From Athripsodes cinereus (lineage: Eukaryota > Arthropoda > Insecta > Trichoptera > Leptoceridae): 64,000 nt of DNA. The DNA lies in contig OX388314.1 of the NCBI GenBank assembly GCA_947579605.1, positions 21,077,982-21,141,981 of the forward strand. Direction: 5' to 3'. Position 1 is the stretch's first letter. Every line of letters starts with the position of its first letter. This document shows positions 55,888-64,000 of the stretch, in pieces. The notes below the pieces were generated by a model, which saw only the letters and a list, made by a program, of their open reading frames with translations, did no database searches and had not been told where the DNA came from. The translations under genes were made by a program, and so were the position numbers.

Positions 55888-57751
55888 ATAATGGAGTTTT
55901 ACAAAATCAACGTCGACTCAATCAATAAATTGTTAACATGTTATGTTATGACTGTTTGATTCTTTAATATTGTAAAAAATAAAATAAAATAATACATATT
56001 ATAAATTGTTGCATTGGTATTACATCACTGGGCCAGGTGTGAATAAACATAGGGGAAGCATTTGTTGCGCGTGTCCGTCTGTCGTCAGTGGGTAAATAGC
56101 AGACATACGAGTACCTACTTATCATAATTTGAATTAATTTATTTGTGACTGGGGTAAAATAAATATAATTTTGACAGTTTCACAAATTTTTTGATAGTAC
56201 CTATTATTATTTAGTATTGCTTGTATGAACTATTTGACAAAATTGTCTTCTAGCATGACTCTGTCATGTCACAATACAATAGCTCTAGGTGTACACGTTT
56301 CCGTATGTAGGTATACATAGTGTACAATATACACAGTATTGTATGGATTTATTTCTCTTATTACAATGTTAGAAGGACCGTGATGTACCTACCTATACAG
56401 CTAGGGAGTGAAATAATAGTGGAAGTATTCTTTATTCTACTATTCAAATTGTGTATTAATCTATTATACCGTAACTAGTTTTCAATAATTATGCTTTATT
56501 TATTCACTCAAGGCACATTATTTAATTACAATTCATTTATATTATGAATTTTTTACACATTTTTGAACTAAATATATACAACTTTCAAACATTTCAAGTC
56601 ATGTGATAAGCATAACACAGAGGAATTGGGAATGTAACCTAGGTAAAAAAAGTACTCTTAACCAAGTCTTGAGTCGATTCAGTAGCGTCGAAACTCTGTA
56701 TCATGCACTTCTAAAGGAAGTTCACCTATGTAGGTTTGTGTATCATATACAACATTATCTACCTTGTCAGTACCCCCTATTCTATAGTGATTCAAACTAA
56801 AATAAGAACGTTCCTATTTTAGTTCGTGGACACTAAAAATTAAATAAAATAGGGGGTATTATATAGTTCAAAGTATGATTGTCAAATTATTTCTTTGCAA
56901 ATATTGTGCAAATATAGGCTGAATTGACGTTCCGTCTTCTTTGTATACACTACAAGGTATATGGCGTGAGAGGATAGAAAGATAAAGCTGGACAGTTATT
57001 CAATTTTCGACGGTTTTGCATGTAACAATAACGAAGAATTTTCCATCCCTGATGGAGGGACCTCAGATATGTCAGATTAGCTTTGTCACAACACATAACA
57101 TCTATGAGACGTGCGGTGAACACGTAATATTTTTTGCTTTGACGCAACGACGTTTCATATACGTTGTCGTTGTTTAGTCTGGCAGTCACAATGTTAATAC
57201 TACATAATACAAAATAATAATATATATGTAGGTAAAGAAAATAATCATAACTAGTGATGTAAAGGATATTCATATCCGCTATTGAGGAACTTGTACATAC
57301 ATGATCAATTTAGACATCCGCAAAATTTACTTGTTACTGTTTCGAGTCACCTTATTATTGAATTAGAATAGGTATAATTAGTTATAATAGGTAGCTGTGT
57401 ATTATTGTAAACAACAGCTGTGCGATGTATCGAATGAAGTATTGTCATAATTATTTACTACCCCGTCTTTATATTAAGGTTCACTTTGCTGTGAAATACC
57501 TCATTATTGATTTTTCTAATACATATATCATTTTTAAAAACTCGTTGTTCCATATTGGCCTACAACACTCGCAAACGAGTGGATGGCCATGAGAAGAATA
57601 GAATACTTGTTACTGACAAGCCAATGACTATCGAAGATCAACATTTTCGTATATTATCAGTGCGAACGGATTTTTGAAAGCATGTTCAATAATTAAAGGG
57701 ATTAAGATTTTTTAGTTTTAATAACAATGGTACCTAAACACCTGTTATAAT
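55888..57751. other. AT-rich sequence with a small inverted repeat and a hAT end
   Basis: Besides the inverted repeat at 56771-56857 there is a lone TAGTGATGTAAAGGATATTC (57252-57272 region) of hAT-end type with no partner. A 107-codon minus frame (56950-57273) has no recognised family. Confidence 0.35.
56771..56857. repeat. Compact nested inverted repeat
   Basis: TACCCCCTATT at the left and AATAGGGGGTA at the right are outer arms. Inside, AACTAAAATA and TATTTTAGTT flank AGAACGTTCC. With TA at both outer ends this could be a tiny foldback element. Confidence 0.55.
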
Positions 57752-58046
57752 CAGAGATGTGCAAAATACTTCCAAAAAAGTATTTAAATACAAAATACAA
57801 ATACTTTTGAATTTTTGTATTTCAAATACAAAATACTAAATACTTTTTCAAAATGGTATTTAAATACAAAATACAAAATACGTATTTTCAAAATACTTTT
57901 TTAAAATACCTTTTTAAAATACTTTTTACAAATAGTCGAACAAGGTGTAAGACAAAAGTATTTAATATTTAAACCATTGATGAATGAAAAAGAAATTAAA
58001 AACTGGACAAAAGTATACATAAGTGGAGAAAGGGTTGACATGATTA

Positions 58047-58940
58047 GAAACAGTTGCCTTGTCGCTACCATCTATATGCGGACGATTTGCAAATCTATAC
58101 ACATGCTAAACTTCACAATATGTCCTCTGCCATTTATTCTACCAATGAGTGTTTGCAACAGATCTCAAACTGGGCTAGTGCTCATGGATTACTCCTCAAT
58201 GCCTCAAAAACCCAGACAATATTCATTGGTAGCCTTCACACTATATCCAGGTTGAAAAATATGAATTTACCTCCCACTACTATGAATTCAGTAGCAATAC
58301 CCTCTTCGGCGACAGCAAAAAATTTGGGCATAATCATGGACCAGAGACTCTCTTGGCAGCATCAACACTCTAAAGAAAAAGTTTTTTAACAAGTTCCACA
58401 CTCTAAAGATGCTGCAAAAATTCTTGCCCACTAAAGTAAAAATTTTATTGGTCCAATCCTTGCTGTTGCCCATTATCGACTATGCTGATATCGTGTATGT
58501 GGACATGAATCAGGATCTAATTGACAAACTTGATCGACTTCAGAATGTTGGCATAAGGTTTATTTTTAATCTAAAAAAACTGACCACATTTCTGAATATC
58601 GTAATACCCTGAAATGGCTTACTGTACGACAAAGACGTGAGCTCCATCTACTCACATTTGTCCACAATGCTCCTTACGCAGATCAACCCCGTACTATATT
58701 AAGGAGGCTTTTGAATACTTGGCGAGTCACGGTTTATCTCTGAGGTCGAATAACCAGCGCATCCTGTCAATCCCGGCTCATGGTACAACTTTCATCTCAA
58801 AATCTTTTGCAGTTCAGGGTGCTCGTTGCTGGAATAATCTCCCTTCAAAATTTAGGCTGACTCAAAGTCTGACGTCTTTCAAGCGAGCCGTTAAGGAAAA
58901 AATGATTTCCACAAATACAAACACAGCCTCTGAAACCTGA
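58047..58940 (+). pseudogene. CR1-like LINE, second half of the reverse transcriptase
   Basis: Across three frames it reads H-L-Y-A-D-D-L-Q-I-Y (catalytic site, about 58070-58095), W-A-S-A-H-G-L-L-L-N-A-S-K-T, A-K-N-L-G-I-I-M-D-Q-R-L-S-W, then K-I-L-L-V-Q-S-L-L-L-P-I-I-D-Y-A-D, and at the end C-W-N-N-L-P-S-K-F-R...F-K-R-A-V. These are CR1/Jockey-group palm, thumb and terminal motifs. Frameshifts lie near 58385, 58600 and 58710. The 5' two thirds of the element are absent. The 3' untranslated end, with TATATATGTGTGTATGTATG, runs to about 59150. Confidence 0.85.
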
Positions 58941-59189
58941 AACCCATCACTCCTAACCCCCCCTCTTTTCTCCCCCCTTTTCCTTTCCCTTTATGAATGT
59001 ATGTTTGTATCTTTTTTTTTGCAGTCTCTCCCTTTTTATATATATGTGTGTATGTATGTATGTTTTGTATATATGTTCACTTTGTGAATGTATTTTTTTT
59101 TCTCTTTTATTTCCAAAATCCGAGAATAGAATTATAGTATAGAAAGTAAGAGAATTCCTGACTTGGGCTGCAAAATAAATCAGAATGGA

Positions 59190-59635
59190 TAATCCAAATC
59201 TGGAATCGTATGGACTACTGTAACATCATATTATACACAGGACTGCTCCAAACTCTTCCTTATCGTCTTCAGATGGTTTTTAATGTTGCCTCCGGATCAT
59301 TTACAGAGAGAATAAGAGCTGCCACATAACTTCACTACTAAGAAGTCTACACTAACTGTGAGTCCTAGAGATAGTGGTGTTTAAACTGTGTCTCACTGTC
59401 CACAAGGCAGCACACCACCCACTGAGCTGTTCTGCTGACGAAAATGTGTGGCGAAGGCTGTGATCAGCTTCTTAAACTCGTTGAACTCAAAAGGGCAAAT
59501 ACCTCTAAATTTGCAGAAAGAAGGAACAGAGTCGCAGCGTCATCTGCCTGGAACAGATTGCCTCCAGACAAAATTGAAAATGCTACCATTCAGGAGAAAC
59601 CACAGCGCCCTTGAGATGGCCATGAAACATTAAAC
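59190..59635 (+). pseudogene. L2/CR1-like LINE C-terminal remnant
   Basis: It encodes M-D-Y-C-N-I-I-L-Y, then L-P-Y-R-L-Q-M-V-F-N-V-A-S-G-S-F, a decayed middle with stops, V-H-K-A-A-H-H, and S-S-A-W-N-R-L-P-P-D. The order is that of L2/CR1-type ORF ends (M-D-Y-C-N-S-L-L-Y-G ... L-Q-R-V-Q-N-A-A-A-R ... W-N-x-L-P). Several stops and shifts. Confidence 0.6.
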
Positions 59636-60008
59636 GGCGTCATGTATAATTTGTTCAATCATCTTTTTATGTGTGTATATCTCAAACATGGAGTACTCTA
59701 ATGGAAACGTTGTATTTGTAATTCAACAAATTGGCAAAAAAAGCTTGCGTACGCGCATATCAATTAATGGCAGAATTTTGTTTCAAACAATAAAAAGGTA
59801 TTTTGTAAAAGTATTTTGTGTAAAATACAAAATAATCAAAAAAAGTATTTCAAATAAAATACAAAATACTTTTTACAAAAAGGTATTTGAAATACAAAAT
59901 ACAAATACGTATTTTGTATTTTGTATTTGTATTTTAAATACTTTTATTTCAAATACGTCACATCTCTGGTTATAATACATTATAGATGGAAAACTCCAAA
60001 TAATTGTG

Positions 60009-60073
60009 TATAAGGTTGTATTTGGGTTTATAACAGAAACCCAGATATATCTTTTAAAAAAAAAAAAAATTGT
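60009..60073 (+). mobile_element. SINE family A, 3' end only
   Basis: GTGTATAAGGTTGTATTTGG, then the GGGTTTATAACAGAAACCC hairpin, AGATATATCTTTT and an A-run. It begins about 30 bp after the hAT target duplication. Confidence 0.75.
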
Positions 60074-60514
60074 CAGTATGAGTACCTATACTTTAAAAAA
60101 TACTCATCATAAAAAATAAACCCATTCCAACCAGATCCACAAAATCGGTAATCTAAAACTATTATATTTGCATTCAAAGGCAAAATAAAAACTAAACCCA
60201 TTTCATCAATATCCGCAAAACCGGAAGTTTAAAACTATTATCCGCATTCTCATAAGCTTAATGATATCCGTCACAATCCTAATCTTCGTAACACTGTAAA
60301 TGTTCGTCAAATCATGAACCGAAAAAATGACATAATTAATACAATAAATATGAAACATGTCGGACTGTTAAATATAATATTTATTATGTTTATACCTACA
60401 TTGACAGTTATTAAAACGTGTTTCACTGACAAAAAGTTGCTTTACTGACAACTTTGTGTTAAAATGTTCGTAATGAATACATAAAAATAGCTAGATCATT
60501 TTTATTTATTTATA
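60074..60514. other. AT-rich sequence, no gene seen
   Basis: A loosely duplicated block (AAACCCATTC.. CAAAATCGG / AAACCCATTTC..CAAAACCGG, about 60118-60250) occurs. No gene. Confidence 0.35.
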
Positions 60515-60785
60515 CAACGATTTCCGTCCACTGCTGAATATCAGTCTCCCCCATGTATCTACAGGCATCTCTGTTCTGGACTATCTGCAACCAGTCACCA
60601 GAAATTCTTCTAATGTCATCAGACTATCGTGTGTGAGGTCTTCCTCTACTTTTTATCTTCACGAGGTTTCCACTCCACTATTGTTTTTGAAGACTAGCAA
60701 CACGCTCCGCCCATGATCACTTCAGCTTAGACTTTCTTTCGATGACATCCGTAACTCCCGATCTCCTACGTATCTCAGTGTCTCT
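60515..60785 (-). pseudogene. RTE-like LINE C-terminal region
   Basis: The plus-strand word CGTCCACTGCTGAATATCAG is a variant of the very common insect repeat CGTCCACTGCTGGACATAGG. That repeat is the antisense of the end of an RTE-like LINE ORF. The minus strand gives R-R-S-G-V-T-D-V-I, L-K-x-S-W-A-E-R-V and later G-R-P-H-T, agreeing with the known V-T-D-I ... L-K-W-Q-W-A-G-H ... G-R-P order. It contains stops and shifts. Confidence 0.65.
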
Positions 60786-60790
60786 TATGC

Positions 60791-61055
60791 ATCGTCATCA
60801 CGTCATTTCCCTTTCAAGGTAGGCAGAAAGGATTAAGCGCTACTTTCCTATCTTTGGATACGTACCCGTTTCACTTCTGTCACTGTCATAAAATTCGTGA
60901 TGCATACTCTCCTATTCAATGTGCTAAATTATCTGTCCATCTTGTAAGATTTGGTTAATTATGGTGTTGCCATTTAATTCTCAGAAGGCCACGTCTCCGG
61001 GTACCATTCCTCTAAGCCATTCATAGTCATTATGTCCTCGTACATTAATTTCTAG
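60791..61055 (-). pseudogene. LINE-D 3' end (fifth copy)
   Basis: Nucleotide similarity to 15950-16225 is evident on the minus strand: GAGGAATGGTACCCGGAGAC, GAGAATTAAATGGCAACACC, TTGAATAGGAGAGTATGCAT, TTTATGACAGTGACAGAAGT, and CTTTCTGCCTACC in that order. The frame is broken in several places. It abuts the previous LINE fragment. Confidence 0.75.
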
Positions 61056-61200
61056 GGAATATGCTTCTTTTCTGAATTCAAAACGCATGTTCAGAAAATT
61101 TTATTTATTAAAGATGGACACATCATGAGCACTCTTTCTCGAGTAGATAGCGTTTAAACATAAAATTGAAAGGTGAATTTCTATAATAATCTCTCTACAT

Positions 61201-61409
61201 CAGTATTCCCCAAACTATGGGTCGCGACCCACCAGTGGGTCGCTAGAGAATATTGAGTGGGCCCTAATGGACGATTCGCCACCGTATAAGACATAAATAA
61301 AAAAATGTTGTTGGAGCAATGTTTGGAGAAAGAAGCTAAAAGGCGGGTTCCAAAATTAAAAAAAAAAATCCTAGATGGGTCGGTGCCCTGTCAACTTTGG
61401 GAACCACTG
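61201..61409. mobile_element. hAT MITE, 209 bp
   Basis: The start CAGTATTCCCCAAACTATGG and end ...TTTGGGAACCACTG are of the widely known hAT type (CAGTGGTTCCCAAACTTTGGG-like). GGTCGCGACCC near the left end is typical too. The flanks CTCTACAT and TTCTACAG agree in six of eight bases. A 64-codon open frame inside is incidental. Confidence 0.75.
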
Positions 61410-62027
61410 TTCTACAGGATACTCAAAACTTTTGTGAAGATATTAAAAAATCAATTTAAATGTACTGCGGATTTTACAAGGATAGTTTATGGCAGGTAAT
61501 ATATTTTTCAATACTTAGGTATTACGAGTATTCATTCTTTGTGTCTGTATGTATGTACTCGCATCTATAGTTACTCTGGGTCATCACGGAGGTACCGGAA
61601 GAGTCTCAATGGGTTCCAGTATTGGTTGGTTGGATCAGATATGGATGAGAAAGTATGACAACGGTTGTTAACTGGGATCTAAGTAGGTACTTGTAGTAGG
61701 TACATGTACAATTCTAAACCAATTTTCTCTGATATTTTGGAATAAAATTTTAATCAAAACATAAAATGATATACAAATTCTATTCAAAAAAGCATTTTAG
61801 TGAGAAATAAAATCGAAGGGTGACCAAATGTTGAATAAATTAAATATTTAATGCAAAATAAGTAACCATGGAATCGTCTCAATAGTTCTCATGTTATTTT
61901 TCAGATCATTTGCAAAATGTTACTTGCAGGACAATTAATAAATGTTCTTTACATTTGCTCTTGAAGGTGACCTTTCAAATGGAAGAGTCTCGGACATTCA
62001 ATCAACATATTTTTAGTTCAGTTCTTC
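61410..62027. other. AT-rich sequence, no gene seen
   Basis: Nothing recognised. Confidence 0.35.
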
Positions 62028-62118
62028 CTACTACATTTTCACGACACAAGCATATTACTTACTGTGAAGATGTTTGGGATGTATTTGGATTTATTTCAAT
62101 CTCAGATTCATTCATCTT
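62028..62118 (+). mobile_element. Probable old SINE family A fragment
   Basis: TTTTCACGACACAAGCATAT, then TACTTACTGTGAAGATG, TGTATTTGGATTTAT and CTCAGATTCA follow the body and 3' hairpin order of the family with many changes. TAGCGATGAGG just after it resembles family B. Confidence 0.4.
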
Positions 62119-64000
62119 AAATAAAAAATAGCGATGAGGTACGTTAACTCTTCTTAATGTCTATTTGAAAGATGCAGCAAGGACAGACTTCATATTCATG
62201 TCATTAATTTAAACCACTGGTGACCGCAATGACATATTTTGTGATAGTTAGATATAGAAAAATTAGTCAGATTTTGAGAATATTCCCTCACAAAATAATG
62301 TTTACACCTAAATACAGATCATATTGCGTATAATGGCCATTATAACCCTTCTAAAACTACTTTTAGCGTAAAGTGATAAAGTTTTGATATTAACGAGTGA
62401 GGATATACATACATACATACATACTTATTATATTTATAATATGGCAATTGATACAAAGTTAAGTTGTTTTTAAGCAAAACATTTCGTGTGTTCGTGTTTA
62501 TCACCCATTATATCTAAATATGTATTTAAATTAATATAGATACTCGATATAATAAGTGCTCACTTATAGAATCAATCATATAAATTAGAATAAATACTTC
62601 AATGCAAATGACAACACTTTTTTTTTGTATATTACGAAAAAGAACACAGGATGTAAAGAATCAAATTTAAGATGAAAAGTAGGTGTAAATCTAGTTGAAG
62701 CTAAAATACATGTATTATGTATCGACATTTCTTATAAAAAAAGTGTAGTGGATTCTTTTTGTCGTAAATTCTAAAAAAAATATGAACTCATTTATATGAA
62801 AATTCAACTCTCAAAATTCTTCAACTTAATGAAAATTGTAATTTGCTCTTATAAATGTTGTTGATTTTCTAGATTAGTCTGAAATTGGATATAACATTGG
62901 TAAGTAGTATTGTTTTCAAATATTTTCAATTGATAGTTATGGTCACCCTGTTCAATACGCGACAAAGGGTTAAATCGTAAAAGGCTGGGATGGACCCTTT
63001 TTCATCATTTTATTGGACTCCGGCCCCCGGGGGCAAGTGGCCCCCTTATCTATTACTGAAGCCTATGAAATGCTTGACATCCCTCCCCGTATATGCTCTG
63101 AATTTAAACGTCCAATCTTCTCGCAGGTGTTATCAAATTAATATATCTGGTCGGAACAAAGCTCCATCTACCTCCATAACATGAAATATCAAATATTATA
63201 GCTCCATACTATTACCAAACTCGTTTAAGCTCTACGAACAAACAATTGAGCTACAAAACATTGAGAAGGATGATTTGGTCAATCAAAGAGTAAAAAAGAC
63301 AATCTAAAAACTCGTTTCTACATAGATATTACTGAGTTATAGAAAACATTTTTTATTACTCTTGTCAAATCAACATCAAGCATAAGAAAAAAATCAACCT
63401 ATGGGGTTCAATAAAAGGGGTATAGATGTTTCTACATGCATATTTTTTGGATAATTTTGAAAAATTATTTGTTAATATTATTATAGTTTTAATATTATAT
63501 AGCAATATATTTTGGAAATTTATAAGTTGAATAATTCACTTAGAGACTTCCTCAATGGATAGAAATGAAAATATAGTACACAGAATAAATCATAAGCAAT
63601 CATTAGAATGCGTCCCATCTTCTAATTAACAGCTGATTAAAACATTTAGTGATAAATTTGAAACGTAAAATTTAAAAAGTTTCCATCAAACTTTTGCGTA
63701 GGCATATGAAAAACAAAAGTTAGTTATATTCAGGTATATACTACTTACATGAATAAATTATGTACACAATATCAGTCATTTTTAAATTATACGTATTTCT
63801 TGAATTACATTATCAAAATTCATCTTCTAACGCATTCTCAGAAAACCGATTATACGTAATGAAGTTATGAAAAATATATGATCAAAATAATGTGATTGCT
63901 TCTTCAGATGATGTATTTTGATAATGTAAAAGTATTTCGCGAATTGGCATCATTACTTTGAACATTCGACTGAATAGAAAATGCTAATTTTTGTATCATT
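62119..64000. other. AT-rich sequence with a small GC-rich patch
   Basis: At 62985-63055 a GC-rich patch contains GGCCCCCGGGGGC and a second GGCCCCC shortly after. It opens a 64-codon frame without known motifs. A (CATA)n run lies at 62407-62424. No gene is supported. Confidence 0.35.

Larger units (their letters stand above)
57752..59968. mobile_element. hAT-like element with perfect 8-bp target duplication, filled with LINE ends
   Basis: CAGAGATGTG starts at 57752 and CACATCTCTG-type end (CATCTCTG) closes at 59968. GTTATAAT is repeated exactly at 57744-57751 and 59969-59976. Both subterminal zones (57765-57920 and 59795-59955) are dense in AAATACAAAATAC words. No transposase remains. The interior consists of a CR1-like LINE end (58047-59180) and an L2/CR1-like end (59190-59635), both plus-oriented. 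Confidence 0.9.

Noticed and set aside
56020..56032. hAT-like right end TACATCACTG
   Set aside because: No matching left end within reach.
57252..57272. hAT-like left end TAGTGATGTAAAGGATATTC
   Set aside because: No matching right end or target duplication was found nearby; kept only as a remark.
56950..57273. 107-codon frame on the minus strand
   Set aside because: No recognisable domain, and its start region is AT-driven low-complexity sequence; chance cannot be excluded.

Overview
The window is about 64 kb of AT-rich nuclear DNA from a eukaryote, most likely an insect. The evidence is indirect. There is no bacterial-style gene packing and there are no operons. No intact host gene can be defended. 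The recognisable proteins are remnants of non-LTR retrotransposon endonuclease/reverse transcriptases of the RTE-like, Jockey/CR1-like and L2/CR1-like kinds that are common in insect genomes. Short interspersed elements with RNA polymerase III boxes, hAT-like and TA-flanked DNA elements and microsatellites fill most of the rest. I cannot fix the order; the GTAGGTACCTAC-type simple motifs and the LINE mix would fit a hemipteran or a lepidopteran.

Layout. 1-11 kb: a 98-bp tandem repeat (137-416), a SINE (2050-2241), a MITE with a second, near-perfect foldback MITE inside it (2348-2720), and scattered short repeats. 11-16.5 kb: an RTE-like LINE 3' end (11225-11560), a Jockey/CR1-like LINE on the minus strand (11878-13870) with an internal deletion, and a hAT-like element carrying another LINE 3' end (15717-16460). 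16.5-31 kb: further LINE 3' ends, a TA-flanked element (22123-22987), two adjacent hAT-like elements (23301-23852 and 23917-24580), and a SINE nested in another repeat (26261-26663). 31-37 kb: tandem duplications, a foldback element (35221-35454) and a SINE. 37.2-43.8 kb holds the most informative structure. A CR1/Jockey-like LINE on the minus strand keeps most of its endonuclease and all of its reverse transcriptase. It is split by a 2.3-kb inverted-repeat element (39419-41745) whose removal restores the LINE reading frame with a TA target duplication. A second LINE next door is hit by a small TA-flanked MITE just before its stop codon. 44-51 kb: a tail-to-tail SINE pair, MITEs and LINE ends. 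51.9-52.9 kb: a 1-kb array of the octamer AAATAAAC. 54-56 kb: an inverted-repeat element and a perfect 44-bp-arm hairpin. 57.7-60 kb: a hAT-like element with a perfect 8-bp target duplication that holds two unrelated LINE ends. 60-61.4 kb: more LINE ends and a small hAT MITE. 61.4-64 kb is mostly plain AT-rich sequence.

How it fits together. Nothing here looks like a cooperating gene system. The window is a nested graveyard of transposable elements. Its value lies in insertion order, target duplications and repeat families that can be read directly from the sequence. All LINE reading frames carry stops, frameshifts, deletions or insertions. The DNA elements show no transposase. The family and clade names are judgements from remembered motifs and were not checked against a database.
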